Below are positions 42,157 to 52,660 of a stretch of DNA of 64,000 bases, one piece after another. A program made the translations under genes and the position numbers. The notes under the pieces were generated by a model that saw only the letters and a list, made by a program, of their open reading frames with translations, was not told the DNA's origin and made no database searches. Within the stretch, counting starts at the first letter, position 1, and every line of letters starts with the position of its first letter. The stretch is from Cafeteria roenbergensis (Eukaryota; Sar; Bigyra; Bicosoecida; Cafeteriaceae). The stretch is taken from positions 310,001-374,000 of the forward strand of contig VLTN01000031.1 in assembly GCA_008330645.1 (NCBI GenBank), given 5' to 3'.

Positions 42157-42936
42157 TCAGCGCGGTCGGCGGGGCGCGTGGGCTCCGCCGTGGCGTCCAC
42201 CACCGTGCCGTCGGGCCGGATAAACCGGCCGCCAGCGCCGCCAGCCGTGGCGAGGTGCCGGCTGTAGTCGTAGCCGTCGATCGGGAACCCCATCTCGTCC
42301 ACCTCGCGCAGGTCCGGCTTGCCGCCGGTCGCCGAGGCGGCAGCCTTGGCAGCGCGCTTCTCGGCAGCGCCAGCGTGACTCGGGCGGTCCAGGATGCCCG
42401 AAAGGACAGCCTGCGGGCGGAGGGACGCGGAAATGCGACGGAAAGCGGCCTCGGCAGCGATGGGCCCGGCTCGCAGCAGCGCCATGCAGGCCGGCCATGG
42501 TTGCACTCCCCGCAAGCGCCTCTGCCCCACCAACTGTGGCCCGCCTTGCTCCCCCTCCGAGGGAGGAACAGAGGGCCACCACTCTCCCAGCACACATCGA
42601 CATCATGCAGACCGCGGGCCGTCCGCGCTGCGCTCACGCTCTCTGCTGCCGGGTTGTTGGGCACGAGAACAAACTCGGTTCCGCCCTTCTTGGAGCGCTC
42701 GGGGTCGTGGGCCGCGCGCGGCACCACAGAGAACGCGAGGTCCTCATCCTCCCGGACCTTTCCTTGCTTGCGCCCACGGCGAGGCTGCGAGGGCGGCGAG
42801 GTTGGGCGCAAATGGAGCGAGGCGGCAAACCTGGGTCATCGGCAGAGTCGCCGGCGAAGACTGCGGCAGAATCGCGGGCCTCCCCAGCCCGCGCTTGCCA
42901 GGGCAGCGCGGCGTAGCCAGGTGCAAAGCGCACCAT
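39570..42936 (-). CDS. LTV1: LTV1, 40S ribosome assembly factor
   Basis: Non-ribosomal factor needed for assembly and nuclear export of the small ribosomal subunit. Exons: 42934-42936 (ATG only), 42638-42784, 39570-42410; introns start GTGCGC and GTGAGC and both end CGCAG. The product is about 996 residues, roughly twice the human length. The start MPRRGRKQGK followed by DLAFSVVPRAAHDPERS matches MPHRKKKPF...VSFHLVHRSQRDP of human LTV1; FPIDGYDYSRHL matches the FDDDYDYLQHL block. A very acidic, Asp/Glu-repeat middle follows and the C-terminus is basic (RRVRREEKREAKDTFKDERVR), again as in LTV1. Trinucleotide repeats near 41245-41320 and 42120-42160 code for the acidic runs. No in-frame ATG exists in exon 2, which supports the one-codon first exon. 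Confidence 0.85.
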
Positions 42937-43153
42937 TTCGAAGTGGCCTGAGGCTGCTTGCGCGCGTGCGCGAGGCCCACGGGTGCTTGAAAGTGCGGGA
43001 CGAGAGCGCGGCAGAGCCGCACGCGCGGGAATGTGCGTGGAGCGGCAACCGCGAGTAATGCGCAATTGCGGGAGCACCCCCGCAGGCGAGCGCGCCCGTC
43101 GAGTGCGCCCCGCGCAGGGAGGGGATTGCGCCCTCAGCGTAGGCTGCGCGGCC
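42937..43153. promoter_or_regulatory. Divergent promoter region LTV1/REX1BD-like
   Basis: A 217-bp spacer between divergent start codons. It contains an exact GGCAGAGCC at 43010-43018, set in GCGCGGCAGAGCCGCACGCG. Promoter function is inferred from position. Confidence 0.5.
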
Positions 43154-44047
43154 ATGTCTGGCGACGCCAGTGGCGCAAGCTGCGGCGGCTCGGGTGCCGC
43201 GGCTGCTGCTTCCGCGGAATCAGGCGTCAAGCCGTTCTTGGACATCCTGTCGCGCCGGGGCGCCGGCGGGTGCGGCGGGGAGCACGCACACGCCCACGCC
43301 CACGCCCCCCCCGGTGGCGAGGGTGTGGCAGCGCGGTCCTCGAGGGGACCAGTGCGGGTCGTCGTCGAGGGCGAGCTCACGCCCGAAATGGTGCGGCGCG
43401 CGCTGGCCGAGGGCGACGAGGAGCCCGGCAGCCGGCCGGCCCCAGTTGTGACGTCGCACTCGGTGGAGCGAGTCGAGCCGCCCGCCGCTGCGTCCGGCGG
43501 CGCGCTGGCCGCAAGCCTCGCTGCCAGGCTGTTTGCGCTGCACGAGCGGCGGGTCGCGGCGTTTCGCAGCCTCGAGGACGCCGGGAACGCCCTCGTGGCC
43601 ACCACCCGCTCGGTTGCTGTGGCGGAGGCGGCGTTGGACGGCTGTGACGGCGCAGACGCTGACGCAACGGCGGCGGAGGCCGGGCTGGCCACGGCTGCCG
43701 CTGTGCGCGCCTTCCAGACCAGCATGGCCGACGTCACTGCCAGGATGGCCAACGTGTCCGAGGGCTTCCGTTCGGTGGGGCAGGAGGCCTCGTCCGCGGT
43801 GGATGCGGGGTCGGATTGCGCGGAGCTTGCCGCCATCGCGGCAGCCGTCACCGCAGTGCAGGCGGTGGAGAAGGAGCGCTTGCAGCTGGCTGCCAAGAGG
43901 CAGGTGCTGCTGCTCACAGGCGCGCGCAACTCAGCGGAGGGCGAGGACCTGGCCGATACCGAGGCGCGCCTCTCCGCGCTGGGCCTGCGGGCGCAAGCGG
44001 CCGTTGACGCCCTGCGGGACGAGGTGGCGGACCTGATGCTGGGGTGA
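43154..44047 (+). CDS. REX1BD-like alpha-helical protein
   Basis: Single-exon gene, 297 residues. The first 110 residues are low complexity with a His-Ala repeat (HAHAHAHA). From about 118 the protein is helical: LAARLFALHERRVAAFRSLE, a Gly/Ala break, AFQTSMADVTARMANVSEGF, then AVEKERLQLAAKRQVLL. This spacing resembles the Rex1 domain of REX1BD (human C19orf60: RLYALQEERAHVYRQFDEG and KEQEKLQLTAVLQLA), named after a Chlamydomonas DNA-repair locus. The similarity is from memory and weak in places, so a generic coiled-coil protein is the alternative. The start ATG at 43154 is the first in frame. It diverges from LTV1. Confidence 0.55.
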   Translation: MSGDASGASCGGSGAAAAASAESGVKPFLDILSRRGAGGCGGEHAHAHAHAPPGGEGVAARSSRGPVRVVVEGELTPEMVRRALAEGDEEPGSRPAPVVTSHSVERVEPPAAASGGALAASLAARLFALHERRVAAFRSLEDAGNALVATTRSVAVAEAALDGCDGADADATAAEAGLATAAAVRAFQTSMADVTARMANVSEGFRSVGQEASSAVDAGSDCAELAAIAAAVTAVQAVEKERLQLAAKRQVLLLTGARNSAEGEDLADTEARLSALGLRAQAAVDALRDEVADLMLG

Positions 44048-44272
44048 TGGCGGCATGATCCGTCACTGGCTAGGGCCCGTCGCGAGCGGGAGTCTCGGTC
44101 TCGCGCTCGGTATGTGTGCGCGGGTGCGCGTGGTGGGGCTTGTCAGTGCGCTCGAACGCACAGGACGGAGCCAATTGATTCATTCGTTCGTTCGTTCGTC
44201 TAAGCATCACGCACAGGCCGCAGAGCGCACCCCTCCCCCCCGTCCGAGTAAAGCTCCTCCCGCTGCACGCGG
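44048..44272. other. Convergent spacer REX1BD-like/CFAP119-like
   Basis: A 225-bp spacer between converging stops. It contains a short ATTC/GTTC repeat (about 44174-44200) and nothing else that I recognise. Confidence 0.5.
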
Positions 44273-45033
44273 TCAGCTGACCTGGTGTGCCTGGCAGAGG
44301 GGCGGCGCCTTGCGTGGGGGGGGCACGTCGCCCGCGGTGCGCTGGCGAAACACGAGGGTGGGCCGGGCTGCAAGCGCGTGCTTGTAGAGGTGGAAGGATC
44401 TGAGGTAGGTGGTCGTGAACCAGTCCAGAACGGTGGACGCGTCGGCAACGGAAAGGATGCCCACTGACTGGGGGGGCCGCTGAACGCTGTGTCGCCGCAG
44501 CTGGGCCTGAAAGGCTGCGGCGCTGCCGCTGGCTGTCGTGGAGAATGCCCCGGCGTCCGCCCTCACCCGGTCCAGGACGATGGCGAGCACCACAGATGCC
44601 TTCCTCGCGTCCATGTCAGCCTCGCGGCACGTCCTGCGGGCGGGCGCAGGCAGTGGGCGGGCGGCAATTGGCGGCAGGCGGCTGCTCGCCATTCAGGCGC
44701 CAGCGGTACCACCAAGGCCGCCGCAGGGGGCGCAGAGCCGCGCCAGGCTCACGCAAGGGCATAGAAGAGCAGCTCCACGACCACGGACGCGCGGCTCGCG
44801 GGCTCCCAAGCAGCGGTTGCAAGCAGCGTCCTGCGCGGCTCAGGGGCAACCAAACGGAATCAACTCGGGAAATTGCGGCTCGGCAAGTGCGCCCGGCCGG
44901 ATGGCGCACGCCCTGCTCGCGGCAAGCCTCACTCCTTGATCTCTGCCTCGTCCACGGCGCGCAGCAGCGCCGTGGTGGTTTCCTCGTCAAACAGGGTAAA
45001 TGTTGCGAACTCGCCTGGCGCCATGCTCGCCAT
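44273..45033 (-). CDS. CFAP119/CCDC189-like flagellar protein, short form
   Basis: Two exons, 44933-45033 and 44273-44633, joined across a 299-nt intron (GTGAGG to CGCAG), give 153 residues. The C-terminal half carries LRRHSVQRPPQSVGIL and DWFTTTYLRSFHLYKHAL, which fit the block LLCHSVRRPPFSI...NTYFRHFKLYKYVF of CFAP119 (CCDC189, C16orf93), a protein of motile cilia and sperm flagella. The N-terminal half (MASMAPGEFATFTLFDEETT) is unfamiliar and the protein is about half the animal length. The frame stays open upstream of the chosen ATG at 45033 (GAAPFTGALFL), so a longer first exon cannot be excluded; a second in-frame ATG lies at 45024. Its presence suggests the cell bears a flagellum. Confidence 0.6.
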
Positions 45034-45255
45034 GAGGAAAAGCGCCCCGGTGAACGGAGCCGCGCCGACTCCTAGTTCGGGGTCCTCGCCCTGGACGCTC
45101 CTCCCGGGACCCTCAGCCGCGGTAGCGCGCTGGGTGCGAGCGTGGGCGCGGAGCGCTCGCCGGCAGAGCCGCGCCTTGGAACGGCTTGCTGGAGGCTGGA
45201 GACCAACCCCTCACGATCCGGCAGTCACTCACGCGGCCAAAGCGCTCCTTGCGAC
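45034..45255. promoter_or_regulatory. Divergent promoter region CFAP119-like/calcineurin B-like
   Basis: A 222-bp spacer between divergent start codons. It contains an exact GGCAGAGCC at 45162-45170. The left half may still be coding for the CFAP119-like gene if its start lies further upstream. Confidence 0.45.
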
Positions 45256-46391
45256 ATGGGCGGAACCGCCAGCCTCCCCGCCGTCCCGGCCAAGCAGCTC
45301 AAGACTCTGCTGAGCGTCACCCACTGTGAGCGAGGCCGCGCGGGGCTCCTGCGGCCGAGCGAGGCGCCCCTCTGAGGCGCCGTGTTTTGCTGGGACCGAG
45401 CGCCTGCAGCCTTGGGGCGCCGGCCGGGGGGGGGGGCGAGCCCTCCCCGGTGCGGCAGGGGACGTGCTGAGGCGCGGGGCTGCTTCCATTTCCCTCGTGG
45501 AGCGCCGCCGCCCTGGGCCCTCGCCCCTGCGGCCGTGGCGCAGCGGTCTCGCCGCGGGAGCGCAAAGCAGTTGCTCGACCGTCGCTTCGGGCAGCGCTCG
45601 GCCGCCAGCCCCACGCCTGCCCCCCCGCGTGCGCGCCCCGGCTTGCCTCGCCCGCCCCTATCGATGCGCAGTCAGTGAGCTCCACCTCAAGGCCCTGCAC
45701 GCGCACTTCCAGTCGCTTGCCGACTCCCGCCACGGCGGCGGCGGCGCCACTGACGAGGCCAGCGCGCAGCCGCACATCTCCAAGAAGGGCTTCCTGCGCG
45801 CCCTCGGCGCCGAGGAGGGCTCCTCGCTCTTCATCGAGCGGGTGTTCACGTGCATGGACGGCAACCGCGACGGGTACCTCAACTTCCTCGGTGAGAGCGC
45901 GCATCTCGCGCGCCCGCAACGACATCTGACGCGCTGGACAGGCGACTGTCTGCCACGGCCTCGCCGCCCCGCCACCCCGATCCGCGCCACCTTGCCCGCG
46001 CTCGCCTGACGCAGAGTTTGTGATGGGCCTGGACCTGCTCAGCCCAGAGGCCACCGCGGGAGAGCGCCTGCGGCTGCTCTTCGACGTGTACGACATCGAC
46101 GGCGACGGCCTCGTGTCCAAGACCGAGTGCCGCGCCCTGCTCGCGGCGGCCTTCGTCGAGGCCGGCGTGACTGTGCCGCCCACGGACCTGCAGAAGGTCG
46201 TGGACAAGACGTTCGAGGCGCACGATCTCGACCACGACGGCAACCTCAGCTTCGCCGAGTTTCAGACCATGGCTGACAAGCGCCCCGGCTTCCTCCGCCC
46301 CGTCACGCTGCACACGAAGCAGATCATCGACCAGCACCTGGCCAAGGCGGACGGTACGGCCGCTGGCGGCGCTGCCGCGGCCTCCTCTTGA
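45256..46391 (+). CDS. CNB: Calcineurin B-like EF-hand protein
   Basis: Calcium sensor of 221 residues from the calcineurin B / CBL / CIB superfamily. Exons: 45256-45325, 45672-45890, 46015-46391; introns begin GTGAG and end GCGCAG and ACGCAG. The N-terminus MGGTAS fits the N-myristoylation pattern MGxxxS seen in calcineurin B (MGNEAS). Three canonical EF loops are present: DGNRDGYLNFLE (completed by splice 2), DIDGDGLVSKTE and DLDHDGNLSFAE; the first EF hand, around ISKKGFLRALG, lacks a good loop. The tail TKQIIDQHLAKADGT ends in Ala/Gly. It could be the regulatory subunit of calcineurin or a CBL-type kinase partner; the N-terminal insert (HGGGGATDEASAQPH) argues against an orthodox calcineurin B. 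Confidence 0.78.
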
Positions 46392-46591
46392 GTGTGTTGA
46401 CACGCGCGCGCGCTTGTGCCGGCGTGCGACCGCGCCGCAGCAGCGGCTGCGGGCGGCGCATCTCCGATTCTGCATTGGTTTGGTGGCCACGGGGCGCGAC
46501 CCACGCACAACGCGACCACGCTCGCACACAAACGCGCAGCGCGCTTGCAGCGCCGCCTTGACACAGGCAGGACGCGCGCACGCGGGGCCGC
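46392..46591. other. Convergent spacer CNB/UPF2
   Basis: A 200-bp spacer between converging stops, GC-rich, with no visible feature. Confidence 0.5.
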
Positions 46592-47416
46592 TCATCGCCG
46601 GCCGCGCGCCGGGCCGCCGTGAGAGCCCCGGCCACGCCCGCCGCGCCCGCTGCTGCCTCCACGGCCGCGCCCCCTGCCGCCGCCGCCGCCGCCGCCGCGA
46701 CCCCCGCCGCTCCGCGCCCCCCCGCGGCCTCCGAAACCGTGCCCTGGTCCGACGGGGTCGGCTTCCCCACCAGCAGCCCTCTGCCCGAACAGCGACGCTG
46801 CCAGATCCGCCTCCACCGCGTCCACCCCAGCCCGCGCCTCGGCCTGCTCCTCCGCCTGCAGTCTCTGCTCCATGCGGAGGGTGGCTCGCTTCATGCTGCT
46901 GTGCTCCGCCGCCGCCGCCTCGGCGGCTGCTGCGCTGCTGACCACGAGAGCGCTGTCTGGGGCCAGGCGCACTCTCACGGGCTTCGCGAGGCCGGCTCTG
47001 CCACCCACCAGGCGCACGGCCACACCGCCCCCGCCGTCGGCGTCGCCACCGTCGTCCGAAGCACCGGCGGCACGCGGGCGCCACGTCGTGCCGGCGATGT
47101 CACCCACCGCCGTCCGGGCGTGGACCATTCCAGCCTGTCCGCCCGACGCGTCGGCCTGGGCCACGGCCTCTTCGTGGCCCGCGTCAGCCAGCATCGCAAG
47201 CTCCTCGTCCAGCGCAGCGTCCTCTGCGCAGCGGTCGGCGGCCCCGCTCACCATGTCCGCCCGTCGGTCAAGCGTGGCCAAGGTGGCCGCCGCCTCCTCG
47301 TCAGAAAAGTCCAGTTCATCGTCATCGTCATCGCCCTCCTCGTCGTCGTCATCGCCCTCCTCGTCATCGTCGCCCTCACCATCATCATCGTCGTCGTCGT
47401 CGTCGTCGTCGTCGCC

Positions 47417-47450
<34 letters not shown>

Positions 47451-50400
47451 TCGTCGGCTGAGGTGCCGCCATCGCCCTCGTCGCTGCCGCCACCGTCGGC
47501 CTCGTCGCCGCCCGCCGCGCCCACTACCGCCTCAGCTCGCACCCTCGCCGCGCCCACGTCCCTTGCAGACAGGACCGACACAAACACCTGCCTGCCCGGC
47601 ACCGCGAGCGCGCCCGTCCGCGCCAGCTGGCGCCAGGCGCTCTCAGCGGCGGAGAGCGCCTCTGCGGCCTCGAACCGAAGGCAGGCGTCCTCAGCGGCGC
47701 CGAGGTAGCGCACTCTGGGGGGCTCCGCGCCCGATCCAGAGGCCGCTGCCCAGCCGTCCAGGGCGCTGGCGAGCGCGTGCTGCGCGGAGAGTGGGACTGG
47801 CGTCTTGCAGAGGGCGTACCGCTGAAGGGAGGCCATTAGCGGCATCAGCTGGCGGCGCATCGCGCCCTCGCGCGCCAGGCGGGCGCGCTTGCGTGCATCG
47901 GCCACCGAATGGCGGTTGCACAGCGCCGCGATTCGCAAGTTCCGCGGAACTGGGGCGGGCTTGGGTTCCCTCCCGGCAGAGCCGGGGCACAGGAGCGCCT
48001 CCCAGCCGCGCGCGCCTTCGATGAGCTCGCAGCAGAGCCGAAGGCGGGTCATGCTGCCGCGGGGGTCGGCCGCGCAGGGCACGAGGGGGTGGAAGCCCCA
48101 CAGCCCCGCGCAGGGGTCGGCGGAGGGCCCCACCCACACCTCCAGGCCCGAGCCTTGGCCGGGTGCCTGCTGCCGGCCGCGGGACGCGGGCTGGACGGCG
48201 ACGAACCGGGGGTTGCGGCGGACGTGGTGGCGGGAGGGAATGGCCGGAGTGGGGCGCGGCTGGGGGAGCGGGGGCGTGGCGGCCGCGCCTGTGGCGGCTG
48301 CTGCAGTGGCAACGGGAAGCGCGGCCGACGGCTGCTGCGGCGGCGGCGGGGGGGGCAGCAGCAGCGTGCCTCCGAGGTAGCTCTGCATGCGCGCCACCGC
48401 CTGAGCCGGGGTGCCGGCGTGCCCCGCCCCGAGGAGCATGTGGCCGCAGCGGAAGAAGAGCCTCCAGCAGCATGCGCCGCTCGCGGCGAGAGCGGCGACG
48501 AGCCGAGCGTCGCTCACGGCGGACTGCATGTGAGGCGACATTGGGGACCCGCATGCCCGCACCAGCGACGCCGACGCCATGTCAGCGACGCGCTGCGCCA
48601 GCGCCACCATGCTGGGCTTGCCGCCCGACCTGACCTGGAGGCATGCAAGGAGGGCGCCCACGGCTGCGGGGGCGGCGAAGCTGCTGCGAGCGTGGTTCAC
48701 CAGCGCCCGGCACACCTGTGCCGCCACGTCGACGGAGCTGTCGGGCGCCGCGAAGCGAACCGACTCCACCCCGGGGAGGAGCGTCTGATCAGTCTGCGAG
48801 GGCTCGTCCGCTGCAGCCGGGCCGGGGGCGGCCACTGCTGGAGGCGCGGCCGCGGCGGCTGCAGGTGGAACAGAGGCGCGAGCGGGCGCCTCCCTCTCCC
48901 GCCCCGACGCCCCGACACGGCGGCCGGGCGCCCCACCCGCTGTGGCCCGCGCCTCGTCGACGTGCTCGCCCGCCCACGGAAGGCAGAGAATCAGGTCGGC
49001 TGTGGACGTGAGGGCGGCGACGACGTCGGCGCAGGCCACGGCCACCGCGCGAGACCCGCAGCGCCCCATGAGGAGGGCGAACTCGCCGCTGAACAGTGCG
49101 AAGAGCAGCGTCTGCGCAGTCACGTCGCCGGCTGAGCCAGAGCCGGGGCCAGCCACCGGCCTCGCAGGGCGTGACGCCGTCGCCTTCCTATGTGCGGGCT
49201 TCCCTGCAAGGGCCTCCGCGGCCGCGACGGCGACTCGCTCCACCGCATCCAGGCCCGAAAACACCACGGCCTGGGTGAACTGGGCCAGGGGGGGCTGCGG
49301 CAGCTCGCGCTCGCGGGGGGGCGCCGGGATCGCGGACTCGCATGCAGCCCGGATGACGTCAGCAGCGTGCCCCGACACCGCCCCGCGCTTCACCATGGCG
49401 AGGAGGCCGTCAATGGCGGCCACAGCGGCGGCCGACGACGGCGTGTTGGTCACGAGGAAGCGCCCGCAGCCGTCGAGCAGGGCGGCGATGCAGTCCACGT
49501 TGCCCGCTGACAGGCCGGCTTGGACACACGTCTGCGGGCCACGGCGGCAGCGAGAAACAGCAACAGCGCAGAGAGTGACAAACAGTCAGCCGGGCCACAA
49601 GGGCGCGAAGCGCGCGGGCGGAACAGTGGCTTGGCCGCGCCGAGCAATGAGCAGTGCAACTGCAACGTTCGAGCTGCCGCACACGCCACGCCACGCCACG
49701 CCCTGCGCCGGCTCGGGCAGACGCAATAGCTCACCTGCAGCCACCGGCGGAGCAGCGGGCCGTGCGGAAGGAGGCCGAACTTGCAGAGCTCGCAGGCAAG
49801 CTTGACGTTGTTGCGCTTTTCGAGGGCGTGCGAGCGGGGGCGGCGCCGGACCAGGTACTTGAACTCCCGGGCGAGCAGGTCGACAGCGGGCTCGGCGAGC
49901 CCCGTGAGGGCGGCGTCGGCCGCGTCCGTCGCCTGCGCGGGGGGCCGGGTGGCCTCGTCCACCTGCACCACCGCGCGCAGGATGAACGGCAGCGCCGCCG
50001 AGTCGGCGCGCCGCGCGGCCAGCAGCGACTCCGCCAGCCTGCGCTTTCCGCGCGGCGTGTGGAGCCCGCGCTGAAGGAAGGACCTGGCCCAGAAGTCTGC
50101 CGCCGTGATGGAGCGCACGGTCTGAAAGAGAGCCTCAAGGGCCTCCGTGGTCGCGGCGGAGCGGTCCCTCGCGGCGATGACCAGCCCCGCGTCGGTGCCC
50201 TCCTCGCCCTCGGCCCCGCCGGCAGCCGCGGCCCCAGCCACCTTGCCCTCTTGCGCGGCGTCCGCTCGATCCTCCTCCTCGTCGCTCGCGTCCTCCAGAA
50301 GTGCCTCCACCGCCGCCTGCAGTGCCCGCTCCTCCTCGTCCGCCGCCGCCGCCTCCTCCTCCTCCTCGGAGGGGGCCGCCGCCGCCGCCAGCACCGCCTC

Positions 50401-52660
50401 CGCCAGCACCGCCACCGCCACCGCCAGCCGCTCCCTCGCCGCGTCCCCGGGCGGCCTTGCCGCCGTCGCCGCCGCCGTCGTTCCCGCCGCCGCCGCCGCC
50501 GCTGCCGGCCTGAGCGCCCCCCGTGCCGTCGCCGTCGCCGTCCTCGCCCGCCTCAGACTTGATCCCGATGCGCGCCAGCGCCGCCATCGCCCCAGTGACC
50601 CCGCTACCGTACCCCACGGCGCCCGTGCCAGTCTTGGCGGTGGGGTCGTACAGCCCTGCCGCTGAGGACGCCGCTGTGGCCGCCCGCTTCGCGGCGTCGA
50701 GCCCTGCGCGCGAGCGATCCTCCCTGGCCCGCGCGTCGTCGAGCACCGCTGAGCGACGCGGGTCCCTCAGGAACGCCTCTGTGAAACGCAGTCGCTGCGA
50801 CGTCCACCCCCTGTACAGGTCGCGTTCCGCCTCCGACTCGTACGGAGCGCCGGGGCTGTGAAAGCCACCGGCCTGCGACAGCACTGCAAGACGGCCGCCG
50901 GCGCCCGACGACGCGCCTGCCAGCACGAGGGGCTTGGGCGGGAGTCGCTCCCTGCCGCAGACGTCGACCAGAGCGGCAGCTCGCGCCTCCGCTGCGCGGG
51001 CCTCGTGTTTGGCCGTCTGTAGCTTTGCCGACTGGTTTGCCGTGAGGGCTCCGTTCTCCGCCTCCGCCTCCGCACTCCGCAGCCGCTGCTTGGCAAAGGA
51101 CTTTCGCAGGCACTGCAACTGAGAGACACATGCGTCGCTCCACCGGTCGAGGAGCGTCAGGGCCGCGCCCAGGTGAGGCTCCGGCAGAGACGCGACGAGC
51201 CGTCCAGCCCACGACGCTCGCACAGCCGGCGCGGACTGCGCCGCCCTTCGTGGCGCCACCCCCAGCAGCGTAGGCGCGGTCAGCTGCAGCGCCGGCACCA
51301 CCAGGGCCACTCGCCTCAGCGCCTCCGCGGCGACGTCGCGCGCGGGCATGGGCAGGCTGCCCGGCTCAGGTCGCGCCGACGGGCCGCCCTGCGCCCCGCA
51401 CTCCGCGGCCCCGGGCCAGAAGGACGGGCGCCGTGGCGGCAGAGCCGCGTACTCCTCGGCCTCACTTCGAAGTGCGTCCTCGTCCACCTCCTCCAGGTCC
51501 GTGATCGGCTTCACGCGCTTCGCAGTGGCCGGCAGCGTGCCCGCCGCCTCCTCCACGTCCCACGCAGCCTTGCCGATCACACTTCGAAGCAGAGCCACAA
51601 CGGTGCCGCCGTTTCGAAACACGCCGGCGTCGAACATGGCCAGCACCAGCGCAAGCGTGGCGGTGAACTGGCTGGCTGCCGCGTCCGAGTCAGCCGAGGC
51701 GGCGGCGGCTGCGGTTGCAGCGGCGGCGGCTGTGGCGGCGCTCGGCTGTGACTGAGTGGAGGACCCTCCTCCGCCTGCCGCCGCCGCCGCCCCTCCAGCC
51801 GCCGCCGCCGCCGCCGCAGACGGCGCCGTTGCGGACAGCGCGGAAGAGCCCGCGCCCTGCCCCGCTGACTGGCCCGCTGACTGCGACGCTGAGCCCCCGG
51901 CAGAGCCCCCGGCAGAGCCGCCCTTGCGCGCAGAGGCCTTGGCAGCGCGCCGGCGGGCTTTGCCCGCCCTCCGCTCCGCGGCAGCATCAGCCGCCGCGTC
52001 TGCGGCCGCTTCGGCAGTGCCGCCCCCCATGAGCGCCATCATCGCGTCGTCCATGCCTGCCTCGTCGTCGTCCGCGTCTGCGGCCGACTGGCGCCCGCCT
52101 CCCCCTCCGGCGCCGCCTGCTCGGCCGCCGCCGCTGCCGCCCCCGGAGCCGGATGCCGCTGCGTCGCCCCACCGCCCCGAGGGGTCTGCGGCAGCCTGCT
52201 TGCCAAGCGCAGCCAGCTCCCGCGCGATGGATCCCCCTGGCGTCGCGCATGCGAGGCCCACAAGCTCCGCCTCGGCGCCAAGGCGCTTGAACAAGCGCTT
52301 CGCGAGCTTGGCCGCGAAAGCAGGGTACGCGCCCGTCATGGCGCAGGCGACTCTGACCACTGCGCACACGTCCGACAGCCGGAACTTGGGGCTGTCAGCG
52401 ATGGCCTGCGCGAGCTCGGACACGTGCCGCTCCAGGTCCAGGTGCTGAATGTCTGAAATCGACTTTTCGACCGCAGCCTCGGACATCCCCATGCCCAGGA
52501 CGCGGTTGATCAGGGCGGCAGACTTGCGAAAGTCGCCAATCTTGCCTCGGGGCGCGGGCGTGTCGGGGCACGCGCTGGCCCGCAGCTTGTCGCGCAGGGC
52601 CAGCGCAGCAAGCGGGTCATCGGCCTGCGACGCCCACGGCGGACGGGGCCCGAAAGCCAT
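46592..52660 (-). CDS. UPF2: UPF2, nonsense-mediated decay factor
   Basis: Scaffold that links UPF3 on exon junctions to the UPF1 helicase. About 1,950 residues. A clear intron, 49532-49734 (GTGAGC to CCGCAG), joins RRWLQ to TCVQAGLSAG and rebuilds the second MIF4G (compare the human block around MACTLLETCGRFL; here VDCIAALLDGCGRFL). The first MIF4G starts near INRVLGMGMSEAAVEKSI and LSDVCAVVRVACAMTG. The second has FLQRGLHTPRGKRRL, FKYLVRRRPRSHALEKRNNVK and ELCKFGLLPHG. The C-terminal part has a long Asp/Glu tract, EERM-like helices (MKRATLRMEQRLQAEEQAE) and an RGG-type Gly/Arg tail. Odd: the frame of the first part (to about 50,500) and that of 49735-50421 differ by one base, with no GTGAG/CGCAG pair between them, so the GGC-repeat junction near 50390-50600 is unresolved. 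Confidence 0.85.
47316..47457. repeat. GAC/GAT trinucleotide repeat in UPF2
   Basis: A long, imperfect repeat of TCG/TCA/TCC triplets (plus strand) codes for nearly pure Asp and Glu runs in the acidic C-terminal part of UPF2 on the minus strand. It is one of the longest trinucleotide repeats in the window. Confidence 0.9.
50296..50512. repeat. GGC/GGT-rich repeat at UPF2 frame junction
   Basis: A dense run of GCC/ACC triplets (plus strand), read as Gly or Ala runs depending on frame, covers the place where the UPF2 reading frame changes. Such repeats are error-prone in sequencing. Confidence 0.7.

Noticed and set aside
45225-45257. Minus-strand ATG overlapping the CNB start, followed by a GTGAGT donor, as a possible first exon of the CFAP119-like gene
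   Set aside because: It would overlap the start codon of a divergent gene and needs an acceptor that is not CGCAG; the ATG at 45033 is simpler.
45525-45610. tRNA-like A box (GTGGCGCAGCGGTCTCG) inside the first intron of the CNB gene
   Set aside because: No GGTTCGAATCC-type B box follows at the right distance and no cloverleaf with paired acceptor stem can be drawn.
50296-50512. A short GTGGCG-type intron to repair the UPF2 frame
   Set aside because: Candidate donors and acceptors are under 40 nt apart or lack CGCAG, and the smallest intron seen here is 97 nt; left as unresolved.
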